DNA of 64,000 bases, taken from contig CP146203.1 in assembly GCA_039995105.1 (NCBI GenBank), forward strand, positions 2,852,001 through 2,916,000, given 5' to 3'. The position numbers and the translations under genes were made by a program. The notes under the pieces were generated by a model. That model was not told where the DNA came from. It searched no databases and was given only the letters and a program-made list of their open reading frames with translations. Numbering within the stretch: the stretch's first letter is position 1; every line of letters begins with the position of its first letter. The stretch is from Jonesiaceae bacterium BS-20 (GTDB taxonomy: Bacteria > Actinomycetota > Actinomycetes > Actinomycetales > Cellulomonadaceae). This document shows, in pieces, positions 43,818 through 52,225 of the stretch.

Positions 43818-44012
43818 TGAGATGAGGAAGCCGCTAATTTCGCCCGTGGGGTTCAAGGAAACATAGACATTCTCAGCCACAAGCTGGGCGGCCCCAAAAC
43901 TGAATTCATCAGTCCGAATTTGACCAGTTTGGGGATCGAAAAAGGCTGCCCGACTTGACCACGATGTTAGAGCCCGACACTCCCAAGTTGTACTTCCCCT
44001 TCCCGGGTCCAT
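43812..44012 (-). CDS. Short uncharacterised ORF downstream of the Rhs/immunity region
   Basis: A 66-codon ORF overlapping the end of hrpA by six bases. Its C-terminal half (FFDPQTGQIRTDEFSFGAAQ, ENVYVSLNPTGEISGFLIS) reads like a beta-strand-rich protein and the ORF lies in the AT-richer accessory stretch, but I see no ribosome-binding site and recognise no family. It could be the decayed 3' end of an older immunity or Rhs-tip cassette. The remaining gap to 44066 holds nothing I can identify. Confidence 0.25.
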   Translation of the reverse strand: MDPGRGSTTWECRALTSWSSRAAFFDPQTGQIRTDEFSFGAAQLVAENVYVSLNPTGEISGFLISS

Positions 44013-44066
44013 ATCAACTGAACACCTAAACAGAGTCCCAGTTAGGGAGTAGCCCTTTCCCGTGAT

Positions 44067-44582
44067 TCATTTTGTGCTGCTACTTCTGTGAGCCCCACCA
44101 GGGCCCCTACCAACGCGTTTTCGCTGTGGATGATCCTCTGGCAGACAGTCCAAGATTCCCTGCTTAATTCGTCCAACATGCTTTTGTCGACCAACCGACC
44201 CGGGCAACATTCTGACCCGCTTGTTATCTTGGATACTTACCACACGAACAAATCTGGGAGCCACGGTGATGAAAGTTCCACCGTCATACCGATCATCAAA
44301 TACACCTAGAATTTCGTCCGTTCGTATTCGAAAACTTGAAACAAAACCACGATATCGAAGTTCACCATTCCTTATCTCGAGTTTCAATCGGAGCGCTCCC
44401 AGAGTTAAGAACATCCCGTATACAAAGAGGCCGCAAACTTGAAGCCATTCCCCAACACTTTGTAAAGCATCCCAGCTTCCGACCAACTCAGATATCCAAA
44501 CGCAATGAACTAACAGACTGAAACCAATTGCAAAGTTTCGCATTGGTTTAACTGAAAATTGCTTCGCTATTGCTTGAGGCAT
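44067..44582 (-). CDS. Two-helix membrane protein with PH-like C-terminal domain (candidate Rhs immunity protein)
   Basis: A 171-residue protein. Two transmembrane helices (about 17-34 and 45-65: NFAIGFSLLVHCVWISELVG, VCGLFVYGMFLTLGALRL) are followed by a beta-rich cytoplasmic domain (LKLEIRNGELRYRGFVSSFR, GTFITVAPRFVRVVSI). That layout resembles small bacterial PH-domain membrane proteins. The tail is basic. It sits directly downstream of the Rhs protein and its mini-ORF, in an AT-richer stretch unlike hrpA. Membrane immunity proteins of this size are common beside polymorphic toxins, so an immunity role is a reasonable inference, not proven. Confidence 0.65.
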   Translation of the reverse strand: MPQAIAKQFSVKPMRNFAIGFSLLVHCVWISELVGSWDALQSVGEWLQVCGLFVYGMFLTLGALRLKLEIRNGELRYRGFVSSFRIRTDEILGVFDDRYDGGTFITVAPRFVRVVSIQDNKRVRMLPGSVGRQKHVGRIKQGILDCLPEDHPQRKRVGRGPGGAHRSSSTK

Positions 44583-44741
44583 CTTGGCTCCAAATTCGCT
44601 TTACCCATTTTGGCTGTTTTCACGCAGATAGTTGAAAACCATTGAAATTCTTGCCATTTAGACAGATCTCTATCCGGTTCACGGAAGCCTACGAGTGTGC
44701 GTGCAGTCTACGATCATTCGGTTCAGAGGGGTCACTAGCAT
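44567..44741 (-). pseudogene. Frameshifted mini-ORF between Rhs and the PH-like gene
   Basis: An ATG at 44739-44741 follows the Rhs stop directly and opens a 20-codon ORF (MLVTPLNRMIVDCTHTRRLP) ending at 44679. One frame over, a further stretch of about 46 codons is open (LVGFREPDRDLSKW, then QEFQWFSTICVKTAKMG). It stops at 44567, overlapping the start of the PH-like gene by 16 bases. This looks like one small gene of about 60 codons broken by a frameshift, or a programmed shift, but it is too short to be certain. Confidence 0.35.
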
Positions 44742-47700
44742 CTACCTCCTCCTCTTCGGGTTCGATATACGATAACCCACGGTTTGTTCTACAAGGTACT
44801 TACTTTGTCTCACTCCCAAGTCGTATCTCCTTAGCTGAGTCCGTGTCGCACCTCGGTAGAATGTGCTCTTGTTTGCTCTACCCGCTGCTCTTGACCAGCT
44901 ATTTCGCCCTAGCCCGCCTAGGACTTTGACTGCACCTCCGCCCGCGGCCGAATAAAGCATGGCCGCTACCGCACGATTGCCTTCCTTCTTTCGACCTTGG
45001 ATGTAATAAGAAACAGCCGTGACACCATTGCAAGCAGTACCCAGTTTTCCTGGTATAAAGCCGCAAGCGGCCAACGCTCCTTTTGCGTATTTATTGTCAG
45101 TTAAGAATCTAGCCCCTTTTTGAACAACTTTACGTGTAGCTTTATAAGCTTTCTTTGCCCATTTTGCTATCTTGAGGTTACCGTCGAGGTCGAACTCGTT
45201 GATGGGGTCTTGTGGGTAGGTGTAGGCGGTGGTGTTGCCACCTGGTACAGGGTCGACGGAAGTGAAGTGTCCGCTGATGTTGTTGTAGAGGCGTGCTCCC
45301 ATCAAGATCAGACCGGTGGTGTCTTGGGCTCGCTCTTTACCGCCGAGCCACCCATAGTTCAGTGCCCCTGTCGAACCTGCTTGGGTGATGCTGATGCCAT
45401 ATTCATCATATGTACCCACCGGTCCCATGGTTGGGGTTTGTGTGCTGTTAGTGATATCGATAGTGGTGGCGACGGACCCGAGCGGATCATTCAGCGTCAG
45501 CGTTTTGGTGGTATCGGTGATTTCAATGCCGAGTGAGCCGCCGATGTCTCCGCCGTACCAGGTCATTTTTTCTGGGTTAAAACCATCATTGATGGTGGCC
45601 CAGGTGGGGTTATCCGAACCGTCAGCGTAGTAGCGTTTGGTCGTACTGGTGCCACCGTTGCTGGTGGTGGTTGAGGTTGATCGGCGTCCTGCGGGGTCAA
45701 GGTCGTAGGTGGTGGTGACCCCGTTTTGGGTGATCGACCGCGCACTGTCGTCATCAAAGTAGGTGATGGTGAGGTCGCCTGCTGCTGTCCCTTGTGGGGT
45801 GTCGATGGCGGGGAGTTTGGTTTGCCGTCCCAGCGGGTCGTACTGGTAGATGCCGGAGCTGTTGGCGCCGGTTTGCATCCGGTCTGCTTGATCGTACGCC
45901 CAGGTCTTATTACTCGTGGTTGCAGGTTCGGTGTCTTCGCAGGTCTTGGTTGCTTCGCCAAGGCTCAGTCGGTGGCCACGTGTGGAGAACCCGTACGTTC
46001 TGGTCGCACACACCCCACCTGCGTTGTCGTTGACGGTGGTGAGCCGGTTTGCTTTGTCGAATTCGAATTGTTGGGTGCGGCTCAGGGAACCGAACCCGAT
46101 GATTTCACCGGTTTCTTCATCAATGACTGGCGCGCCGTTGGCTTGGGACTCAATAGCGGTGATGCGGTCTTGGACATCATTAGTCATCGACCAAGCCAAC
46201 ACTTCAACCGGGTCCCCGGTCGTAGGTTGGATGGTGTAGGACATGCTGGTGACCGCACCTGAGCGTGGTTCGCGCACAATATGCTGGGTGACCTTGCCGC
46301 CGGCTAGGGTTTGACTAGTCATGTCCCCAATGGAGTCGTACATGGCGGTGAAGGTGCCAACACCGGTGGTGTCTGTTTTGGTCAGGTGTCCGCGGCGTTC
46401 GTTGGCGTCCCCGTACGTGTTGGTGGTGGTTTTGCCTGCTGAATCTGTGAACGTAACGACCCGTGACAATGCGTCATACGTGGTGGTTGAGGTCTTGCCG
46501 TGGTTGTCGGTGTAGGTGGTTGCCCTGCCCCACCCATCTGCTTGGGTGGTGATCCGCCCAGTCTCAGTTCCAGCGCTGTTGCGCGAGATCGTGGTGGTGG
46601 CATCCCCTGTTGCTTGGTCATATACGGTTTCGGTACTGCCCATGGCAACAGACCCAGCAACGCCTTGCACCTGGGTAGCCACCTTGGTAGGTTGGCCTGC
46701 GTTATTGAACGTGGTCGTGGTGATCCGCTTAGCTGTCCCTAGGGTCTCGGTGACCAGTGCTGGGGCCATGAACATGGAATACGCGGTCATCGTTGATGGC
46801 ACCGTAGGAGTGCCTTCACCCGTGGTGGTCATACAGTTCATGCCCGCCCACTGTGGTTTATTGCCGCAAGCCGCAAAGACACCGGTTTGTGGACCCGCTG
46901 TGTAGAACCCTGCCAGTGAAGTACCAGCATCAGTCCCGTTAGAGCCGGGTTCAACCGATTTAACAACCCGTCCTTCACCGTCGAGGACGCTTTTGGTGAT
47001 GATGTTGTCAGCTGCGTTGTCTATGTGGTTGGTGACCAGCGTTGAGACCCCGTGCTTCCACCCGGATGTATTTCCCGTTGCTGCCGCACCGTCTACGGGG
47101 TCGTACCCCGTGGTTGATCGCGACAGCACGACGGGTGTGCTGGCATCATCACCGGCAGGTACTTGGGTCACAATAACTTCAGTTGGCAGCCGGTACGGCA
47201 ACTCGGTATCCGGGTTAATCCCGCCATTGGGTGCACCTTGGTCATAGTTGGTATGCGTGTGTAACCGCACCAGACCAGTATCGGTATTAACCGCTGGAGT
47301 CCACACGTCGGTGATGAGTGTGCCTTCCGGGTTGGTAGGGGTTTCCTCGTTGTACTTGGTGATCGTGGCATACGTGTCGATGTCCGTCTGTCCCAGTTCA
47401 CCGTTTGCGTTGACATCGCGCAGTTGTGCGGTGGCACGCTCGTCAAGGGACCTGATCTCGTTGCCCTTGGCATCGTAATCAGCGGCCGTGAACTGCCAGG
47501 TACCTGACCCAAAGTTTGCGGTGTTGACGACGCGTCCGTCGAGGTCTGTGTATTGCAGGTCTGCGTACCGCCAGTCATCTGCACTGGGCATAACAATCTG
47601 GTTCAGATCGCCTGTAGCAACGGACCTGTCAGCGCTGAACACGGCAGCACCATACACGGCTGGAGCAGACTGTCCGTACCTGGAAGCCATAGCTGCATCA

Positions 47701-50180
47701 ATGGTGGGCAGGTTGCCTTGGCCAGTCAGCGGGATGCCATAGGCAAACCGCGACTGCTGGACTTGACTGCCGCCACTTGGTGCGGTGCGTGAGACCGCAA
47801 GTAATGACTTTGGATCATGAACCGATTTACCCCACACCAGTGAGAATGGTTGCAATCCCGCAGGCTTGAGGGTTTCTAGTAGCGGTTGACCTGATGAAGA
47901 AACCCCTGGCCCATACGTGTAGTTCACACTGCGTGCGGATGCCGGGCCACTCGCGTCTGCGGTGTGAGGGTAGGTTACCTTGACCAGGCGGTGCGGGGCT
48001 GCCGGTTCATACCCATACTTGGCAATCTGGACACTGGCCATGCCTGCCCCACCCGGTTTGGCGGGGTCATAGGCAACATAGGAAACTGTATCCACACGTT
48101 GCTTACCACTGACACTGGTGTAGGTAATGTCCAGTGCCCGGCACCCTGGCGCTAACAACGGCGCACTAGCGGTACAGGTCACGCCATCGGGAGTGGGTGC
48201 TAGGATCCGTGCCACGGTCCCATTGGTGTTTCGGGTAAACGTGGTGGCTTTTGTGGATCCTGGTTCTTGGATCTTTGATGGAGCCCATGTGCTATTCGCG
48301 AATGCGAAGAACGTCTTGGTCCCGTCATCTTCCGTGAATACTAGGGTGACACGGTCGGTGAGGAGTTCAAGCGTTGCACCGTACTCAGCGGTGTCATCAT
48401 CAATTGGGTCGTACTTGCCTGCTTTGCGATCTCCCTTGATTCCAGAGGTGTGTTGGTAGACCAGTGGTTCACCCTCCGCGTCAACAAGGGCGATGACCCC
48501 GTCTTGGGCGGTGCTATCAAACACTTCCCACCCAGCAACACCGATATCGGTACCGTCAAAGTTGGCTTGCCACCCTGGCCCAAACACAGAGTCGTTATCA
48601 ACCCCAGACAGGCTCGAATAGGTCCGTGACATCGACAGGTCACCTGCATACCCCGGTACGCTAACATCTGTTTCTGAGTAGTTGTACTCACCGGTCCACA
48701 GTGCTACCTGGCCTGGACCAGCGTCAGCTGTTGGGTAGTTGTCACCAAACGCGTGCGGCACCCGGATCACAGTCGGTTTTTGCACAGCAGGGGCTGCGCT
48801 GTTCCACGAACACTTCGTGGTGGTTGCTCCACCGGTTGCCACGTATTTGACACAGACTTGCACTTCGATCGCCATGACCCGGCGCTCAAGGCCTTTACTG
48901 GTTGCAAACGGAGTTGCCGACCATGTCGCCGAATACGAACCATTAAACGCCTTAGCGCTACCAGCGACCTCCGTCCATGGAGCACCCGCACCGCCATTGA
49001 CGGAGTTATCTGAAGCCGTGGTCGTTCCAACTTCACGCACATACGTCGTAGCAGTAGCAGTGCCATCTTGAGCACTTGGTGGTCCAGACAACGTGGTGGT
49101 GAACCGGTCCGTAGATTTCAACCCACCAATCTGAGACGTCAGCGCGACACCACCGGCACCAAACGCAAACGTCTTTTCACCAGACGCCAACCCCGCACGG
49201 TCTACCGCTTTGACCTTGAGTGTGTGATACCCAGCCCCAGGGCTCCACGACACCGACGCCTTACCAGCCGATGCGTTGACGCGCTCAACCGCGCCCTTGT
49301 CCTTCTTGACCTCAAAGTAGCTCGTATCAGTAGCCGACTCCAACGCAAACGTCGTACCTGTAGCAGCAGTACCCAACCAACCACCATCAGTGTATTTATT
49401 CGACGTCACCTTCGGCAGCGTCGGGGCAACCAAGTCAACCGTGAACTTCCCAGCAGTTTCTCCTGGTATAGTTTCTGCCTTCGACGCGAGAGTCCCATCA
49501 GAACCACGCACCTTAAAGGTATACGTATGCCCGTTGACTAAAGTTGGCAGTCTATACGATGAAGTTCCACCGCTAGCGACGTAGTTCCCACTACCCCAGT
49601 TAGCAATGACAGCACCAGTGGTGTTATTTGTGACATGGAACTGAGCCCGCACGTTACCGCCATCAGGATCAGAGACCACTGCAGTGATTGTTGGGGTCGC
49701 ATTCCGCACAAACAACGTCCGGTTCGGAGCAGTTCCAAACCACTGATATTGCCCTGGTGTCAACAACACCGTTGTCGCCTTGTTCGGATACGAGTTATAG
49801 GTGACCGAAAGCGTTGGCTTATTCGACGTCGCATTACCCGAACGGAATTTCTTCCACCCAAAATTATCGGTTTCACTCGATGCTGCAAGACGAATGCCCC
49901 GGCTAGCTACCGTCCCATTGGCGTAGTCCTGCATCAACGTCGTCACGTTCGCGCTCGACCACCCAGCAGCACACGAACTGGAGTACCCCTTGGCGTCAGT
50001 GACGGTCACATAGTTCTTTACCAGACCGGGCTGATTTGACCACACAGTCGAGGCCGAGGTCGTTGCGGTTGAACCAACCACCCACGGCTTAGCTGTGCAC
50101 GACCACGAGTGGAACTGATACAACTTCAACGTTGCAGACGTAATCTTCTTCCCCAAAATCGGGGACACATTCACATTCAA
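44742..50180 (-). CDS. RHS-repeat polymorphic-toxin-like protein, main part (downstream of a frameshift)
   Basis: An 1812-codon frame that continues the preceding ORF after a one-base shift. In order it contains the rest of a DNRLRE domain (VNVSPILGKKITSATLKLYQ), fibronectin-like and beta-sandwich segments (to about 480), a DUF6531-like RHS entry (ALWTGEYNYSETDVSVPGYA, MSRTYSSLSG), and many YD/RHS repeats (for example YDALSRVVTFTDSAGKTTTN, FDKANRLTTVNDNAGG, YDPLGRQTKLP). The RHS-associated core ends YNNISGHFTSVDPVPGGNT and PINEFDLDG (residues 1659-1667). The last 145 residues are a unique, basic tip, which fits the position of the toxin domain. No repeat of this tip is seen elsewhere in the window. 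Confidence 0.88.
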   Translation of the reverse strand: MNVNVSPILGKKITSATLKLYQFHSWSCTAKPWVVGSTATTSASTVWSNQPGLVKNYVTVTDAKGYSSSCAAGWSSANVTTLMQDYANGTVASRGIRLAASSETDNFGWKKFRSGNATSNKPTLSVTYNSYPNKATTVLLTPGQYQWFGTAPNRTLFVRNATPTITAVVSDPDGGNVRAQFHVTNNTTGAVIANWGSGNYVASGGTSSYRLPTLVNGHTYTFKVRGSDGTLASKAETIPGETAGKFTVDLVAPTLPKVTSNKYTDGGWLGTAATGTTFALESATDTSYFEVKKDKGAVERVNASAGKASVSWSPGAGYHTLKVKAVDRAGLASGEKTFAFGAGGVALTSQIGGLKSTDRFTTTLSGPPSAQDGTATATTYVREVGTTTASDNSVNGGAGAPWTEVAGSAKAFNGSYSATWSATPFATSKGLERRVMAIEVQVCVKYVATGGATTTKCSWNSAAPAVQKPTVIRVPHAFGDNYPTADAGPGQVALWTGEYNYSETDVSVPGYAGDLSMSRTYSSLSGVDNDSVFGPGWQANFDGTDIGVAGWEVFDSTAQDGVIALVDAEGEPLVYQHTSGIKGDRKAGKYDPIDDDTAEYGATLELLTDRVTLVFTEDDGTKTFFAFANSTWAPSKIQEPGSTKATTFTRNTNGTVARILAPTPDGVTCTASAPLLAPGCRALDITYTSVSGKQRVDTVSYVAYDPAKPGGAGMASVQIAKYGYEPAAPHRLVKVTYPHTADASGPASARSVNYTYGPGVSSSGQPLLETLKPAGLQPFSLVWGKSVHDPKSLLAVSRTAPSGGSQVQQSRFAYGIPLTGQGNLPTIDAAMASRYGQSAPAVYGAAVFSADRSVATGDLNQIVMPSADDWRYADLQYTDLDGRVVNTANFGSGTWQFTAADYDAKGNEIRSLDERATAQLRDVNANGELGQTDIDTYATITKYNEETPTNPEGTLITDVWTPAVNTDTGLVRLHTHTNYDQGAPNGGINPDTELPYRLPTEVIVTQVPAGDDASTPVVLSRSTTGYDPVDGAAATGNTSGWKHGVSTLVTNHIDNAADNIITKSVLDGEGRVVKSVEPGSNGTDAGTSLAGFYTAGPQTGVFAACGNKPQWAGMNCMTTTGEGTPTVPSTMTAYSMFMAPALVTETLGTAKRITTTTFNNAGQPTKVATQVQGVAGSVAMGSTETVYDQATGDATTTISRNSAGTETGRITTQADGWGRATTYTDNHGKTSTTTYDALSRVVTFTDSAGKTTTNTYGDANERRGHLTKTDTTGVGTFTAMYDSIGDMTSQTLAGGKVTQHIVREPRSGAVTSMSYTIQPTTGDPVEVLAWSMTNDVQDRITAIESQANGAPVIDEETGEIIGFGSLSRTQQFEFDKANRLTTVNDNAGGVCATRTYGFSTRGHRLSLGEATKTCEDTEPATTSNKTWAYDQADRMQTGANSSGIYQYDPLGRQTKLPAIDTPQGTAAGDLTITYFDDDSARSITQNGVTTTYDLDPAGRRSTSTTTSNGGTSTTKRYYADGSDNPTWATINDGFNPEKMTWYGGDIGGSLGIEITDTTKTLTLNDPLGSVATTIDITNSTQTPTMGPVGTYDEYGISITQAGSTGALNYGWLGGKERAQDTTGLILMGARLYNNISGHFTSVDPVPGGNTTAYTYPQDPINEFDLDGNLKIAKWAKKAYKATRKVVQKGARFLTDNKYAKGALAACGFIPGKLGTACNGVTAVSYYIQGRKKEGNRAVAAMLYSAAGGGAVKVLGGLGRNSWSRAAGRANKSTFYRGATRTQLRRYDLGVRQSKYLVEQTVGYRISNPKRRR
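44745..44753 (-). promoter_or_regulatory. Strong Shine-Dalgarno encoded by the last three Rhs codons
   Basis: The final three Arg codons of the Rhs protein read AGGAGGAGG, immediately followed by TAG and then ATG. This near-ideal ribosome-binding site at the very end of the toxin gene would couple translation to whatever follows. Confidence 0.6.
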
Positions 50181-51352
50181 AACGAACGAGCCTTCGCACC
50201 CCCGCCGTTATACGTCCCAACCCGCAACTCACCATCGGTTGCCTTACTGCCGGTGATATCAGACTGCACGTACGTGTCATGGGTCAAACTCAACGAAATT
50301 GACGGGTCAATCACCAATGGAAACACCACATCATCACGGTCAAGCAACGCCTGTGTAGGTGCCACACTCACCTGGGTCTCATCCCCAGACGAATCCACAT
50401 CAACGACCAAAAGTTCTTCAACACCAACTCCACCATCTACCGGTGTTGAGGTATCTGCATCAGTCTCTACGAGGGTGTCCTCAGCCCATCGAGCAGGTAC
50501 ATCGGCACCCACCCATGGCTGGGTCACAGGATCAGCGCGCTGGGCATCTGCAACCGCATCCCACACCAACGGCGCCGTCACATTGGCAACGACCTCACTG
50601 TCTTCACCCACAAACACAATCGTGCCGTCAGCAGTTTCTTCAACCACAGTTTCAGGGACCGTCACCCCAAGCAAGAACGAAGCATCCTCAACAGTTTGAG
50701 GCTTTTCATGCACAACAAAGAACTGCTCAACACCAGTAGACGTCACCTCAACAACCATGTCCACACCATCACGAACACCCACAAATGTTGCCCGAGGGCC
50801 AGCAACCTCAGGAACCGGCAGATCCCCGGGATACGTCAACTCACTCACATCACCGGTAACCGGATCAGTCACCCTGGCAAATACCAACGGCGATGCTTCG
50901 CTCCCCACACCACCAGCAAGGATCGCAACCTTGTGCTCATGAGCCCGAGCTACAAACCAGTCCCCAGTACCCTTAATCAAGGTGGCATCAAACGGCGCCC
51001 AATCAGACTCCGCGGTCCCATCACCACCGGTCGGCACCCACACCGGTCCCGTCGCAAGCACCGTTTCCCACGTCCCATCAGGCAACGCAAACGTCGACGA
51101 CATCGACGTACGAGAAGAGAGCACCTCAACCTTCTCCCCCAACAACCGCGCATTCACCGACGCCGAAACAGCATCACCAGCTACCGGATTATCTGCCGCA
51201 ACAACGCTGCTTTGCGCATCCCCACTACTTGCATCCGACGGCTCCGCCTGCGCCGCTGGCACCACCCCGAACGCCAACAACAACGCACCCACAACAGAAC
51301 CAGCCACCGGAACAAACCAGTTCGGATAAACCAAAGCACCATTGCTTTTCAT
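50177..51352 (-). CDS. RHS-repeat protein, N-terminal secreted part (ends at a frameshift)
   Basis: A 391-codon frame from ATG 51352 (MKSNGALVYPNW). A signal peptide with a long hydrophobic core (VPVAGSVVGALLLAFGVVPA) is followed by AAQA-EPSD. An acidic Val/Asp/Thr-rich region comes next, then the first part of a DNRLRE domain (SLSLTHDTYVQSDITGSKAT, GELRVGTYNGGGAKARSF). The stop TGA at 50177-50179 interrupts that domain; in the next frame the domain continues without loss if one T is added to the TTTT run at 50179-50182. It is therefore the 5' half of one gene of about 2200 codons, broken by a frameshift or read through by slippage. Confidence 0.85.
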   Translation of the reverse strand: MKSNGALVYPNWFVPVAGSVVGALLLAFGVVPAAQAEPSDASSGDAQSSVVAADNPVAGDAVSASVNARLLGEKVEVLSSRTSMSSTFALPDGTWETVLATGPVWVPTGGDGTAESDWAPFDATLIKGTGDWFVARAHEHKVAILAGGVGSEASPLVFARVTDPVTGDVSELTYPGDLPVPEVAGPRATFVGVRDGVDMVVEVTSTGVEQFFVVHEKPQTVEDASFLLGVTVPETVVEETADGTIVFVGEDSEVVANVTAPLVWDAVADAQRADPVTQPWVGADVPARWAEDTLVETDADTSTPVDGGVGVEELLVVDVDSSGDETQVSVAPTQALLDRDDVVFPLVIDPSISLSLTHDTYVQSDITGSKATDGELRVGTYNGGGAKARSF

Positions 51353-51433
51353 AACAACCCCAAGCGGAAGATGAACGTAAATTAGCAAAACAATACGATC
51401 ACCAACAGCAGCCCTACAACACCAAAACACCAA

Positions 51434-51649
51434 ATATTTCTACAAAAACCCAAACTCCTAGCACCAACGCACCCAACAACCAGAAACACCATAGGACCAA
51501 AGTCCCGAAATTGTCACGCTTTGCCTTACATGCCCTTCTGCTTGCACACAAGAAAAGTGTCCGACTTCTACTCGACCAGCAACTTCATGGCAGGCAACTA
51601 CCAGGCCTTGTCTAGTCGCGCTTGAGCGCTATTGGCAGCACTCAAGTAG
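51434..51649. other. Non-coding stretch upstream of the Rhs gene
   Basis: Together with 51353-51433 this forms the leader of the Rhs gene and the 5' side of a decayed HTH gene. It is A/C-rich on the plus strand near the Rhs start. I see no intact gene, terminator or RNA in it. Confidence 0.5.
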
Positions 51650-51826
51650 AAGAGCAGCTGGCTGGGGTCCCAGAACTGCGCGCTAGCCGAGTCATATGAG
51701 CGCAAGGCGGCTGAGGAAACTAAAACTCTAGCCAAGTCGCTCGTTGCGCAAGACGTCCCATTACGCGATATCGGAGAAATTCTAGGGATCTCCCATCAGC
51801 GTGTGCATCAGATTATTAAGACCTAA
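51650..51826 (+). pseudogene. Remnant of a HicB-like/HTH small DNA-binding protein
   Basis: The open frame after a TAG at 51647-51649 reads AESYERKAAEETKTLAKSLV, then VPLRDIGEILGISHQRVHQI and a stop at 51826. The Asp-Ile-Gly-x-x-Leu-Gly-Ile-Ser-x-Gln-Arg-Val segment is a clear helix-turn-helix, as found at the C-terminus of actinobacterial HicB-like antitoxins whose N-terminal domain is missing here. There is no start codon with a ribosome-binding site. It is a degraded gene fragment between the Rhs leader and the DUF488 gene. Confidence 0.6.
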
Positions 51827-51847
51827 CCGTCTTTACGACTGGTGATC

Positions 51848-52207
51848 TTAGCGTTGGTTCATATAATCCAACAGGACCGCAACGTGGTTGATCTGGGGGT
51901 CCTTTGCGCCGTAGACAAGGGTGACGGTGTCATTGGAGTTGAGGAGTTCTTCTAGCGTTGCGACCGCCGGGTTGGTGTCCAGCTCGGCACGGTAGCGCTG
52001 GGAGAACTCCTCAAAGTTCTCGCGCTGGTGACCAAACCACTTTCGGAGCTCAGGCGAGGGCGCAATCTCCTTGAACCACAAATCAAGTGCGGCATCGGCC
52101 TTAGAAACTCCGCGCGGCCACAGCCTGTCCACGAGGGCCCTAAAACCATCGCTCTGTGCAGGCTCCTCGTATACGCGCTTCATGTGCAAATTCGAGTGTG
52201 TGTCCAT
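51848..52207 (-). CDS. DUF488 family protein
   Basis: A 119-residue protein with the DUF488 (YeaO-type) signature: MKRVYEEP, DGFRALVDRLWPRGVSKADA, LWFKEIAPSPELRKWFGHQ and TLVYGAKDPQINHVAVLLDYM. The FGHQ and RVDRLWPRG motifs are invariant in the family. The function of this branch is unknown; it often appears near stress or metal genes. It ends the run of genes leading from the GlcNAc region; the upstream ROK gene stops 19 bases before its start, so it may be cotranscribed. Confidence 0.88.
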   Translation of the reverse strand: MDTHSNLHMKRVYEEPAQSDGFRALVDRLWPRGVSKADAALDLWFKEIAPSPELRKWFGHQRENFEEFSQRYRAELDTNPAVATLEELLNSNDTVTLVYGAKDPQINHVAVLLDYMNQR

Positions 52208-52225
52208 ATTTCACTGTAATCCTTT

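Noticed and set aside
44742-51352. Rhs region as a prophage or transposon
   Set aside because: No integrase, transposase, terminal repeats or phage structural genes are visible around it.
50696-51385. 229-codon plus-strand ORF opposite the Rhs N-terminus
   Set aside because: Its His/Arg/Asn-rich product is the complement of the Rhs coding sequence; no start signal.
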